From: Veillonella sp. T11011-6
GTDB lineage: Bacteria; Bacillota; Negativicutes; Veillonellales; Veillonellaceae
Assembly: GCF_002959755.1 (NCBI RefSeq)
Contig: NZ_PPCW01000001.1
Coordinates: 372,001 to 436,000, forward strand
DNA length: 64,000 bases
Direction: 5' to 3'
Shown: positions 44,548 through 53,524 of the stretch, one piece after another
How positions within the stretch are numbered: position 1 is the first letter of the stretch
Layout: every line of letters begins with the position of its first letter
Notes under the pieces: model-generated
The model's database searches: none
What the model was told of the DNA's origin: nothing
What the model saw: only the letters and a program-made list of their open reading frames with translations
Made by a program: the position numbers and the translations under genes

Positions 44548-46386
44548 TTAAGAAGCCTCTATTTCAGGACGTATAAATGGTTTTACCTCTTTATTAACGT
44601 CGATAACTACTGTAAATGGTGTATTAGGTACATTTTCTATGCCTAATACATGTGCCGTGTCCTCAGACATTGGCATCTCCACATATTGTTGGCGAATCTT
44701 ACGCCATTCTTTAAATGTATAGTTTGGAATATACTGAGATGCAATCTCTTCGTTGCGCCAGAATGCTTCCCCTTCTTGTAAAAGCTCTTTTGTCTGCTTC
44801 GGTAAGCCAACGGCTTCGCTGCGAACCTTACCTCGATAGCTAACAAGTGTATCATACTGTAATAATTCAGCTGCCACAGTATCGCCCTTAGACAAGAAGA
44901 AATTATATAAGAACTCGATTTGGTCGATATCTTTTAAGTTAACCTTGTGATTTCCAGCATCGAGCCAAGCCTGTGTCATTTCACAGAAATAAGAAAAGGC
45001 ATCTTTTTTAGGCTCCACTTTAGAAGGATCATACTTTTTCATAGGTGGTACATGATTTGTTACTGTATCTTCACCAGTTATGGATGTATCAGTATGTTTC
45101 TTTATGAGCTTGCTGCCAATATAGCCAAAGACAGTTCTAAAACGCTCACTATTATAGAAGCGTTCAAATACATCTTCAAAGTGCTTTAAGAAGCGTACAT
45201 CATTATATGGTAATACATGAGTACTCAAAACCTCGTAAGGCGCTAAAGGATCACTAATATATTGGTATTCCTCCATGCGGCGTACACCAGAGCCTTTTAA
45301 TAGTTTTAAGAAACCTATTTGCAGTGCATGAGGTTGTAAGCTAAATAAATCGTTGAAGGATAATCCAAATCTCGCTTTATTTTCGTAAGGTAAGCCTACA
45401 ATTAAGTCCATATGAACATGTGTGCGTCCCGCCTCAATAATTGGACGAATTGCCTTTTGAATGTACGGCCAATCATTATATCGATTGATGGCATCTAAAG
45501 TTTTCTTATGTGTACTTTGTACACCCACTTCGATTTGAATGCGCCCTGGTGGTGTTTCACAGAGAATATTTGTTTCCCATTCCGTCATGAGCTCAGGCTC
45601 CATTTCTAAATGGAAGTTCGTCTCTGTATCAGCATCACGCATAAACTCCATCAACGGACGATGATGATGTGGTGCACAGTTAAATGTTCTATCTACAAAT
45701 TTAACTTGCTTTACTTTACGGTCCATAAACCATTGTAACTCTTTTAATGTTCTTTCTTGTGGAAAGAATCGAACCGTATTCTTGTTGCCAGATAAACAAT
45801 ACTGACAGGAGAATGGACATCCTCGAGAGGATTCATAGTAGATGATTTTATGTTCTAAATCGACCATATCCTCTTCCACGTATGGGAATGGTATAGTACT
45901 TAGATCCTTTACCTCTACGGTTTCAGTAGAGCCCATAAGTTGGCCAGATATATGACGGCCACGAATGCCAGCAATTTCCTCTGTAAGGCCATCCTTGCCA
46001 TTTGTTAAGGCCCTAATAAGTTGATAAAAGGCTTCTTCCCCTTCGCCTTGTATAACATAATCTACAGCATGGCAACGATTTAGAATTTCATCGGCAGTGA
46101 AAGATACCTCCGGACCGCCTAAGATAATTTTAATATCTGGTCGAACTGCTTTCACCATGTCCACCACATGTAAGGTCATTTCAATATTCCAGATATAACA
46201 AGCAAAGCCCAATACGTCTATATTGCGCTCTGTAATATCGCTAAGAATATGTAAAACAGGCATATTAATAGTATATTCTACTATATCGTATGCCTGTCCG
46301 TGAGCCTGCCCATAGGCTTTGAGATAACGCAAAGCCAGGGAGGAATGTATAAATTTTGAGTTTAATGTGGATAAAACTACGTTCAT
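44548..46386 (-). CDS. B12-binding-domain radical SAM protein with DUF4080
   Basis: A 612-residue protein. N-terminal cobalamin-binding-like Rossmann fold (MNVVLSTLNSKFIHSSLALR; IKIILGGPEVSFTADEIL), the radical SAM motif SSRGCPFSCQYCLSG (CxxxCxxC) near residue 190, HMDLIVGLPYENKA in the barrel, and a C-terminal DUF4080-type part. Exact reaction unknown; such proteins methylate or rearrange unactivated carbons or act in anaerobic metabolism. It ends 40 bases before the next radical SAM gene. Confidence 0.88.
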   Translation of the reverse strand: MNVVLSTLNSKFIHSSLALRYLKAYGQAHGQAYDIVEYTINMPVLHILSDITERNIDVLGFACYIWNIEMTLHVVDMVKAVRPDIKIILGGPEVSFTADEILNRCHAVDYVIQGEGEEAFYQLIRALTNGKDGLTEEIAGIRGRHISGQLMGSTETVEVKDLSTIPFPYVEEDMVDLEHKIIYYESSRGCPFSCQYCLSGNKNTVRFFPQERTLKELQWFMDRKVKQVKFVDRTFNCAPHHHRPLMEFMRDADTETNFHLEMEPELMTEWETNILCETPPGRIQIEVGVQSTHKKTLDAINRYNDWPYIQKAIRPIIEAGRTHVHMDLIVGLPYENKARFGLSFNDLFSLQPHALQIGFLKLLKGSGVRRMEEYQYISDPLAPYEVLSTHVLPYNDVRFLKHFEDVFERFYNSERFRTVFGYIGSKLIKKHTDTSITGEDTVTNHVPPMKKYDPSKVEPKKDAFSYFCEMTQAWLDAGNHKVNLKDIDQIEFLYNFFLSKGDTVAAELLQYDTLVSYRGKVRSEAVGLPKQTKELLQEGEAFWRNEEIASQYIPNYTFKEWRKIRQQYVEMPMSEDTAHVLGIENVPNTPFTVVIDVNKEVKPFIRPEIEAS

Positions 46387-46449
46387 AGGTCCCCTTTATA
46401 TCATCGAATGGCTCAGCCACCGTCTAGTCATAATATATATATTATACCA

Positions 46450-46866
46450 TTAAAAGAGGCCAAAGATAAAGGAAACAATAGCACCCACTAATATGACAAC
46501 ACCTACTACGGATAGGATAATGCCACCAAAGAATACTACAGCTGCTAAAACAATTGCTAGAAGGATAATTAAAACAATACGACTTAGCCAGCTGGTACTA
46601 TTAAAGCTATACACCTTAACATGAGGGCCATATTGATTGTACTCTTCACCGCGTTGATATTCTTCGTTCATATTACTAGGTGTAGAGTCCACATGAACAG
46701 AGTCTCCTACCTCTTCAATGGTTACACCATCAAAATCACGGCGTTCATCATCAGATAATACTCGTGTATTTGGCTCTCCGAAGTGAGCATTACTACCAAA
46801 GCTATCGCTACGTTCATTATTTCTATATGTATTTTGATTGTTATGTATATTCTGTTGATCAGACAT
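46450..46866 (-). CDS. Hypothetical protein with C-terminal membrane hairpin
   Basis: About 138 residues. The first 90 are hydrophilic and rich in Asn, Glu and Ser; the last 40 form two hydrophobic helices (IVLIILLAIVLAAVVFFGG; VVGVVILVGAIVSFIFGLF). AGAGGAATTAAC precedes the chosen ATG. Family not recognised. Its upstream region is interrupted about 100 bases away by the Tn916-type element, so its native promoter may have been separated. Confidence 0.6.
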   Translation of the reverse strand: MSDQQNIHNNQNTYRNNERSDSFGSNAHFGEPNTRVLSDDERRDFDGVTIEEVGDSVHVDSTPSNMNEEYQRGEEYNQYGPHVKVYSFNSTSWLSRIVLIILLAIVLAAVVFFGGIILSVVGVVILVGAIVSFIFGLF

Positions 46867-47075
46867 AGTTAATTCCTCTATATGACCAAAATAATAATTA
46901 ATTTTATACAACCTATTATATCATATTTTTTTGAAAACAAAGTATAAATTTCTAATTATCTTTTTATATTTTCTTAAATGCTCGTAAAGCCTTATTCTAT
47001 GTGCTTTCGAGTATTTTTACTGTAGGAAGATACTTCACGTTTCTTTGCATATTTCCTCATGTCTTAGCTGTCAGA

Positions 47076-47096
47076 AGTGGTAAATAAGTAGTAAAT
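47076..47096 (-). repeat. DR2-type arm repeats at the right end of the Tn916 element
   Basis: On the + strand AGTGGTAAATAAGTAGTAAAT shows two copies of an (A)GTrGTAAAT unit, the same unit that occurs twice at the left end (61069-61091). These are binding sites for the N-terminal domain of Tn916 integrase. The - strand also reads FTTYLPLLTAKT-stop here, which could be the last codons of int. Confidence 0.7.
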
Positions 47097-47118
47097 TTAT
47101 ATAACAACATAAAATACA

Positions 47119-49038
47119 CTAAGTTATTTTATTGAACATATATCGTACTTTATCTATCCGACTATTTGGACGACGGGGCTGGCAAACAGGTTCACCGGTA
47201 GTAACATGGTACCCTTTTAACTCTGTTAAACAAACACTACGTCCATTTGTAAAGAAAGTTAAATCACTACGATATTCTTGAATACACCGAGCAGGGATTT
47301 CACCACTAAGAATGACCTCATTATTTTTCAATTGAGTGTCTACGATGTTCGCACAATATTTAGGAGCATCGTTGTATGCTCGTGAAAGATATTCCTGTGG
47401 CGCATAAATTTTAAAACTAAGATATGGCTCTAACAATTCTGTTCCAGCTTTTTTTAAGACTTGTTCCAATACAATAGGAGCAAGCATCCGAAAATCTGCT
47501 GGGGTACTAACAGGGCTATAGTATAAGCCATACTTAAAACAGATTTTACAGTCCGTCACATTCCAACCATACAATCCTTGTTCACAGCCATAGCGTATCC
47601 CCTCCATAACTGCATTTTGAAACGATTGATTTAAGTATCCAAGAGAAACCGAGCTCTCATACTGTACTCCGCTCCCTAATGGAAGCGGTGCTACAGATAG
47701 ACCAATGGAAGCCCAGAAAGGATTCGGTGGAACTTCGATGTGAATGGTATACTCTGCTTTTTTTAACGGTCTTTCCATATAAATGACTGTAGGCTCTTTT
47801 ATTTCTATCTCCACATGATACTTTTCTTGCAGCAGAGCACAAGTCACTTCCATTTGTACTTTCCCTAAGAAAGAAAGTATGATTTCATGTGTCGCAGAAT
47901 CCACATAATATCGCAGAAGCGGGTCACTGTCGGAGATTTCTAAAAGTGCATCAAGTAACATTTCCCTTTGTTGAGGTTTGCTCGGTTCAACAGTCGTTTG
48001 CAGCAGAGGGAGGGGATTTTCAATTCTCTCTCTCTGTGGCAATAGCTTTGTATCTCCAAGAACACTATTTAACTTCAAAAACTCATTCTGCAAAATAACA
48101 ATTTCCCCGGAATAAGCCTTATCGATTTTACATAATTCACCATTTATTGAAGTATACATTTCTGTAATTTTTATTTTTTCCTTTTCCGATATTCTAACCG
48201 AATCTCGCAAATGCAGTACGCCACTATAAAGACGTATATATGCAAGACGCTGTCTTTTTTCCGAATACTCAATTTTGAAAACTTTTCCGCAAAGTTCAGA
48301 CTGACCTCGATGTGTTGATGAATAAAATTTATTCGTAATCACTTCTATAAGGTTATCAATCCCTATATTGTTTTTTGCACTTCCGTGATAAACAGGGAAC
48401 AGGGAACAATTATGAAATCTTATGCTTTCCTCTTGTTCGAGTTCTAATGCTTCCAATAATTTCCCAGACGTATATTTCTCCAAAAGGTAATCATTTCCTT
48501 CTATTACCATATCCCATTGTTCAGATTCGGTAAAGTTCATTACACGCATATTAGGATGCAGTTCTACCTTCTGTTTGATTACAATTTCCGCAGAAAGTTT
48601 CTCTTTAATATCCTGATAAACCGTTGATAAATCAATTCCATTTTGGTCAATCTTATTGATAAAAAAGATTGTGGGAATACCTATTTTCCTAAGTGCATGA
48701 AACAATATACGAGTTTGTGCTTGTACGCCATCTTTTGCAGAAATCAGTAGAATTGCCCCATCTAATACTGATAATGAACGATATACTTCTGCTAAAAAAT
48801 CCATATGTCCTGGCGTGTCTATGATGTTTATCTTAGTATTTTTCCACTGAAAAGAGGTTATCGCCGTCTGAATTGTAATTCCTCTCTGACGTTCTAAAAG
48901 CGTATTATCCGTTTTCGTTGTACCTCTGTCCACGCTTCCTAATTCTGTAATCGCTCCACTGTTATATAATAAGCTTTCTGTTAAGGTAGTTTTTCCCGCA
49001 TCAACATGAGCTAAAACTCCAATATTAATAATTTTCAT
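47119..49038 (-). CDS. tet(M): Tetracycline resistance ribosomal protection protein Tet(M)
   Basis: A 639-residue EF-G-like GTPase, the standard Tet(M) length. G1 AHVDAGKT is at residues 10-17, G3 [17 protein letters not shown] follows, G4 is [10 protein letters not shown], and the C-terminal domain IV loop [13 protein letters not shown] that reaches the decoding centre is intact. It displaces tetracycline from the ribosome. The start [13 protein letters not shown] follows GGAGG; an in-frame ATG five codons earlier is part of that site. Controlled by the orf12 leader and attenuator upstream. The sequence appears free of frameshifts, so resistance is expected. Confidence 0.99.
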   Translation of the reverse strand: MKIINIGVLAHVDAGKTTLTESLLYNSGAITELGSVDRGTTKTDNTLLERQRGITIQTAITSFQWKNTKINIIDTPGHMDFLAEVYRSLSVLDGAILLISAKDGVQAQTRILFHALRKIGIPTIFFINKIDQNGIDLSTVYQDIKEKLSAEIVIKQKVELHPNMRVMNFTESEQWDMVIEGNDYLLEKYTSGKLLEALELEQEESIRFHNCSLFPVYHGSAKNNIGIDNLIEVITNKFYSSTHRGQSELCGKVFKIEYSEKRQRLAYIRLYSGVLHLRDSVRISEKEKIKITEMYTSINGELCKIDKAYSGEIVILQNEFLKLNSVLGDTKLLPQRERIENPLPLLQTTVEPSKPQQREMLLDALLEISDSDPLLRYYVDSATHEIILSFLGKVQMEVTCALLQEKYHVEIEIKEPTVIYMERPLKKAEYTIHIEVPPNPFWASIGLSVAPLPLGSGVQYESSVSLGYLNQSFQNAVMEGIRYGCEQGLYGWNVTDCKICFKYGLYYSPVSTPADFRMLAPIVLEQVLKKAGTELLEPYLSFKIYAPQEYLSRAYNDAPKYCANIVDTQLKNNEVILSGEIPARCIQEYRSDLTFFTNGRSVCLTELKGYHVTTGEPVCQPRRPNSRIDKVRYMFNKIT

Positions 49039-49053
49039 GTGATTTTCCTCCAT

Positions 49054-49140
49054 TCAAAAGCCCAAAAGGGCATAAAAATCCCAGTGATAAATACTCTTAT
49101 CACTGGGATTTTTATGCATAACCATAGGCATACAAAGCAT
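49054..49140 (-). CDS. orf12 leader peptide of tet(M)
   Basis: A 28-residue leader (MLCMPMVMHKNPSDKSIYHW, then DFYALLGF). Its coding sequence contains the terminator hairpin at 49071-49116. In the published model, tetracycline slows or favours ribosome movement on this leader relative to RNA polymerase and lets transcription pass into tet(M). Confidence 0.92.
   Translation of the reverse strand: MLCMPMVMHKNPSDKSIYHWDFYALLGF
49071..49116 (-). terminator. tet(M) attenuator terminator
   Basis: CATAAAAATCCCAGTGATA and TATCACTGGGATTTTTATG form a 19-base-pair stem with a T run inside the 3' arm. A second, long-range inverted repeat (GGTATTCTTAAA at 49179-49190 against TTTAAGAATACC at 49265-49276) frames the leader and can form the competing structure. 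Confidence 0.9.
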
Positions 49141-49261
49141 ACAGATATTCTCCGGATACTTTAGAATCACATGATAAAGGTATTCTTAAACTGGGTACAA
49201 AAAACTAAGCCCTCCTAAAAAAGGACATCCAATTATTTGTTCCCACTATCAAATTGACAGT

Positions 49262-49285
49262 TTATTTAAGAATACCTTGCCGCAT
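49262..49285 (-). CDS. Seven-residue upstream leader ORF (MRQGILK)
   Basis: AAAAGGAG precedes an ATG followed by six codons and TAA. It overlaps one arm of the long inverted repeat, so ribosomes on it would disturb that structure. Too short for most annotation, but the strong ribosome binding site supports translation. Confidence 0.5.
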   Translation of the reverse strand: MRQGILK

Positions 49286-49316
49286 ATTTATTAACTCCTT
49301 TTAAATAGATACTTAA

Positions 49317-49345
49317 ATAATAGCACGTAAGAGCATATTTGTAAA
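49317..49345 (-). promoter_or_regulatory. tet(M) promoter
   Basis: TTTACA (49340-49345), 17-base spacer, TATTAT (49317-49322) on the - strand, as in Tn916. Confidence 0.88.
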
Positions 49346-49414
49346 GGAATCTCCAATTTTTTATCAAAGAGAGTACGTGATTACAAAATAGCTGTAATAA
49401 TGTACCAATATTTG

Positions 49415-50332
49415 TTATTCTATAATCTTCCAATTACTCCCGTTCTTTTCAAGTACCAAATCAAATTGAGATACCTGCGTTGCTTTGGTCTGCTGGTCGA
49501 TATACTCCACTGTCAGCGATACCGTGACTTGATTATCCTTACGATTGTGAATAGGATTTACCAGTTCTTGAAAGATGTACTCTTTTCCGATTGGTTTTAA
49601 TATCCCGTCATTCACATAGTAGGAAAGTTCACTGGCTGTCGCTGTAGGATAGAGCTTGAAGAACGTCGTTAAAAACTCATTGATTTCATTGGTTGTAATG
49701 GAATCAACCGTCCCCTCACTTTCAATGGCTTTTGGTTTATAACTTGATTTCTTAGGTATGTTGGTAATGGTCGGATTCTTAACCAGTACCATATTTCCAG
49801 AACCATCTACATAGACACTCACTATATAAGCAGAGTGGACGGTCTTTGTATTTTCTCCCTCTGTAATGAGCTGGTCTACACTGTAGGTTACATTAAACTC
49901 ATTGTCGCCAGTTGGCTCTACCGTCCATATCTGAAATCCTCTTACAGAAGACGATACAGGAATATCTTTGCGTACTGTATCAACATTGAGAGCTTGAAGT
50001 TCATCTGTCAGATAGCCTTTTAGACTTTCCATTCGATTATCAATGGACTTATCGGATTGCTCCCATGAATAGTAGACTTTCGCAAAGTTCTCTACAAAAT
50101 TTTCTACATGATGAGTATCAACGTATTCCTTTTCTATGATAGTTGTTTCGTGAATAGTATGAGTATCTATAGCTGTTAAGTGCTTGAATATCGCAAAGCT
50201 GAAACTAAGCCCTAAAAGTACCCACAAGGCAATCACAACCTTTTTATGAGGATTGACCTTATAGTAGACACGAGGTTTCTTTTCCTTTGGTATCTGTTTT
50301 TCTTTATTCTGATTTTTTCTAAATTTCATCAT
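49415..50332 (-). CDS. Conjugal transfer protein, TcpC-like (Tn916 orf13)
   Basis: About 305 residues: a Lys-rich cytoplasmic start (MMKFRKNQNKEK), one membrane helix (VVIALWVLLGLSFSFAIF) and two NTF2-like extracellular domains. TcpC/VirB8-type proteins are essential inner-membrane parts of Gram-positive conjugation machines. Start chosen at the ATG-ATG after AAAGGAAG. It begins just past the orf14 stop and ends some 130 bases before the tet(M) promoter leader. Confidence 0.9.
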   Translation of the reverse strand: MMKFRKNQNKEKQIPKEKKPRVYYKVNPHKKVVIALWVLLGLSFSFAIFKHLTAIDTHTIHETTIIEKEYVDTHHVENFVENFAKVYYSWEQSDKSIDNRMESLKGYLTDELQALNVDTVRKDIPVSSSVRGFQIWTVEPTGDNEFNVTYSVDQLITEGENTKTVHSAYIVSVYVDGSGNMVLVKNPTITNIPKKSSYKPKAIESEGTVDSITTNEINEFLTTFFKLYPTATASELSYYVNDGILKPIGKEYIFQELVNPIHNRKDNQVTVSLTVEYIDQQTKATQVSQFDLVLEKNGSNWKIIE

Positions 50333-50346
50333 TAAATCTTCCTTTC

Positions 50347-51348
50347 TCATTGTTTGATTCGTCCTGCTCCCACTAAATGCTGTTGCCAGTAGGGGCTTGT
50401 TAAGTCGGCATAACCGATTGGGTCGCCTGCATGAAACATACGGTTATTGCCAAGGTATATCCCAACATGAGTAATATAAGAGCCAGCGTTATAGGTAGAA
50501 TGAAAGAAAACCAAATCGCCAGCTTGTGCTTCCGATAGTGGGATATGCTGGGTCACATCATATTGCTGTTGTGCGGTTCGTGGTAAGTTAATTCCAGCTT
50601 TTCCATACGTCCATTGTGTCAGTCCGCTACAATCAAAAGAAGTAGTCGGGGAAGCTCCACCGTAAACGTATCGCCAGCCCTCATATTTCAGTGCTTCGTC
50701 CATGATGGCTTGTACCGTATCATCATCAAACTCTGTTGTGACAAGATACTGCGTTACCAGTTGCACATAAAACATATTGCCATAGTTGTATCGCCAGCCC
50801 CCATTGATAGGTATGGCTATGGGATTGGGGTAAGACACTTTTTCGCCACCTGAATACTCTTTTGAGAAACTTTGAGCCAGTTCAAAGGTATATTTATTTC
50901 CACGATTAGCCACATACCCTAAGAAACCACCACCATAATTGTAGGACTGGATAACCGATTCTAAATCTACACTGAGCCTTTCGCTACTGGCTAATAATTC
51001 ACTGAAATACTTCACACCTTGCTTAATGGATTCTTCTGTACTCAATGAATTAGGTGGAAGACCGAGGGATTCCGAGGACTGCATAACATCTTCCGCAGTA
51101 CCGCCCGATTCCACCTGTATAATCGCAAGAAGTATGTTGACATATTCTTCAACGCCATATTCTTTGGCATATTTTTCTACCATAGGCTTATGAGCCAGCA
51201 CTTCTGCGGAAACATTCACACCTCCATAATGAATATTGGAAATTCCGCTGTCCTGTTCATCTGAAAATAAAATGGCAACAAACAGAAGCAGTGAGAAGAC
51301 CATCAAGAATAATCCAGAACCACCAATCACTAAAGTTTTCAACTTCAT
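50347..51348 (-). CDS. Two-domain cell wall hydrolase (Tn916 orf14, CwlT-like)
   Basis: A 333-residue protein: N-terminal membrane anchor (LVIGGSGLFLMVFSLLLFV), a lysozyme-like muramidase domain (ILLAIIQVESGGTAEDVMQS with catalytic Glu near 82) and a C-terminal NlpC/P60 peptidase (YVYGGASPTTSFDCSGLTQW with the catalytic Cys, and later ITHVGIYLG with the His). It cuts peptidoglycan to let the transfer channel through. Its ATG overlaps the orf15 stop codon. Confidence 0.95.
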   Translation of the reverse strand: MKLKTLVIGGSGLFLMVFSLLLFVAILFSDEQDSGISNIHYGGVNVSAEVLAHKPMVEKYAKEYGVEEYVNILLAIIQVESGGTAEDVMQSSESLGLPPNSLSTEESIKQGVKYFSELLASSERLSVDLESVIQSYNYGGGFLGYVANRGNKYTFELAQSFSKEYSGGEKVSYPNPIAIPINGGWRYNYGNMFYVQLVTQYLVTTEFDDDTVQAIMDEALKYEGWRYVYGGASPTTSFDCSGLTQWTYGKAGINLPRTAQQQYDVTQHIPLSEAQAGDLVFFHSTYNAGSYITHVGIYLGNNRMFHAGDPIGYADLTSPYWQQHLVGAGRIKQ

Positions 51349-53522
51349 GGTTTCTTACCGACTTTCTTAATGGTGGCGGTTTTGATTGGTGGTCTACTTC
51401 TTGTATTTTGTAGTGGTACTCTTTGAACAGTAGACGGACGTTCTTTTGTGATTGGACGTTGTGAAGTTCTATCTGCTGTAGTGGTTGAAGTTGCTGGCTT
51501 TTGAACGGTTTTTTCTTGAACGGTATTGCCTTGGCGTTCCACTTTTGGACTTGAAAAATCGGACTTAACTGCTGGACGCTCTTGTTTGGCTTGTTGAGAT
51601 TCCTTATATGAAGTCTGAATATTAGACTGTTTTGAGGTCTGTTCATCATGATATTGTTCTTGTCTTGTAGTCGGTCTTTCATGAACAGAAGAAGCAGGCT
51701 GTTTTTTCTGTTTGACCTGTTCCATTTCAGAGCGACGCTTCGCAATGGTTTTTCGCCTTTGTTCCTGCTGTTCCTTGCGTCCACTGGCTCTGTCCGCTTT
51801 GGTTTGAGAAATACTACTGGTTAAATCACGGACATTCTCTTTTACTTTGGATTTTCCTTGATATACTGCATATCTTGCATTGGTCGGCAAATCTTTAACC
51901 TGTTCTTTCAAACCACTAGCAGTGTCTACCATTCTGTCTTTGGTATCAGCTACTGTACCGATGGTTTGACCGATACGTTTTCCAAGTGTTGATTTTTCCT
52001 TTCCGTCTGGTCGGGAGTGATCTGCTTGTGTCCTTGCAGAACTCCCCGAACCCGACTGTCCTTTTTTACCTGTAACAATGGCAGACCCAGCCCCTAGAGT
52101 AGTCATGGAACGTCCAAGTTTCCGCTGTAGACGGTGCATGTGAGCGTGCATAAGCATACGAGGTTTTCTCATCACACGACTTCCCACACTTTGAGAATCG
52201 TTACTCTGTAGAGAAAACATACTCATTAAATCGCCCAGCTTGAAGTAGATTCCTGCAAAGGTCACAATCTGTAGAAAAGCAATCAAAAAGAACGGATAAC
52301 CAGCCGATAAGGTATAGAGCATGGTTGAAATACTAAATGCTGTCGTAATAATCAATGTGATTCCAGCTCGTGTCAAAATGGTATTAAAGAGCTTTGTTAT
52401 GGCTCGTTTTGACATACCATCAAATGATGGAATCATGCTTAAAATAAAGCTCACAGGCAGAAACATAGCATAGATGATAAAAAGTACCTGCGAGAAAATC
52501 ATGATTCCTGTTAATAGGAATACAAATATGGAAATCCCAATATTGAAGACAAATAGGAAGAAGACTGTACCTAAACGGTTAATGGTCTTTGTAATGGTTA
52601 GATTGGTATTGCTTCTGTCTTCAATTTCTTCCGCAACAATTTTTTCTCTGTCTTCGCCATTGTTGGAATCTGGGCTGGTGGAGAGCAGGCTTTCCACACG
52701 GTCAATACCGATACTTTCAATGTCTGAACTGTTGTATTGAAGCAGTAGCCACGGTTGCTGAACCTGTATGGAAAACAGGCTATCTCTGATTAAGTCCACG
52801 CTGTCCTTGCCTTGACTATCGGAATGGGGCATGACAATCTTCGTGCCAAGTGATAAACTGGCATTACTGATGTCTGATGAAAAGTCATTGATTTTTTTAA
52901 TGTAGTCGGGAGCGTAGGCAATAAAGGAAGCCGATAGGATAAACACCAGCACAAAATTCATAATGGCATGAATTGCCTTTGTGGTTTCTCTCTTTATCAG
53001 TCCCGTATAGGCAACATAAACCCCAAGAACCAAAATCAAGAGTAAGAGGAATCCAACATAGAAACCCTCTGTTGAAAATCCGTTTGCACTCACACCAGCT
53101 AAGGTCTGCATATTCTTACCAATGGAATCTGCTGTAGCGGAAATGAAGTCTAAGGAATAGGCTTCCTGTACTAAGTAACCTGTCGCATTGGAAACATACA
53201 AACTGATTGTCCAAATAAAATTGGTAATGGCATATAGTCCATACATGACCTGTTTTCCAATCCCGTCCGACCAGTTCCACGGAAGCCAGCCCCAGCTATT
53301 ATCCACATAAAAATCCAGTTGATAGTTTTCAAGTGGGTATCGGCTGTATTCATTTGCCACATTGACCGTATCATCTACCAAGCCCGCAGCTTGAACCACC
53401 GTTCCCAGCATGGCTAAAAGAAAAATGGCAATCACAAGTGTGAAAGCCACTGTCATTGCCACTTTACCTAGACGTTTCAGCGTCCAGTTTGATTTTATTC
53501 TGTTTACTATTGATGGTTTCAC
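51345..53522 (-). CDS. Polytopic conjugation membrane protein, VirB6/TcpH-like (Tn916 orf15)
   Basis: A 725-residue protein with a signal-like first helix, about seven further helices up to residue 430 (for example FYVGFLLLLILVLGVYVAY and LFVFNIGISIFVFLLTGIMI), and a long basic, Gln/Lys/Ser-rich cytoplasmic tail (about 450-725). Start GTG at 53522 with AGAGGTGTAAAT in front. It forms the inner-membrane platform of the channel. The tail is a few dozen residues shorter than I remember for Tn916 Orf15, within normal variation. Confidence 0.9.
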   Translation of the reverse strand: MKPSIVNRIKSNWTLKRLGKVAMTVAFTLVIAIFLLAMLGTVVQAAGLVDDTVNVANEYSRYPLENYQLDFYVDNSWGWLPWNWSDGIGKQVMYGLYAITNFIWTISLYVSNATGYLVQEAYSLDFISATADSIGKNMQTLAGVSANGFSTEGFYVGFLLLLILVLGVYVAYTGLIKRETTKAIHAIMNFVLVFILSASFIAYAPDYIKKINDFSSDISNASLSLGTKIVMPHSDSQGKDSVDLIRDSLFSIQVQQPWLLLQYNSSDIESIGIDRVESLLSTSPDSNNGEDREKIVAEEIEDRSNTNLTITKTINRLGTVFFLFVFNIGISIFVFLLTGIMIFSQVLFIIYAMFLPVSFILSMIPSFDGMSKRAITKLFNTILTRAGITLIITTAFSISTMLYTLSAGYPFFLIAFLQIVTFAGIYFKLGDLMSMFSLQSNDSQSVGSRVMRKPRMLMHAHMHRLQRKLGRSMTTLGAGSAIVTGKKGQSGSGSSARTQADHSRPDGKEKSTLGKRIGQTIGTVADTKDRMVDTASGLKEQVKDLPTNARYAVYQGKSKVKENVRDLTSSISQTKADRASGRKEQQEQRRKTIAKRRSEMEQVKQKKQPASSVHERPTTRQEQYHDEQTSKQSNIQTSYKESQQAKQERPAVKSDFSSPKVERQGNTVQEKTVQKPATSTTTADRTSQRPITKERPSTVQRVPLQNTRSRPPIKTATIKKVGKKP

Positions 53523-53524
53523 AT

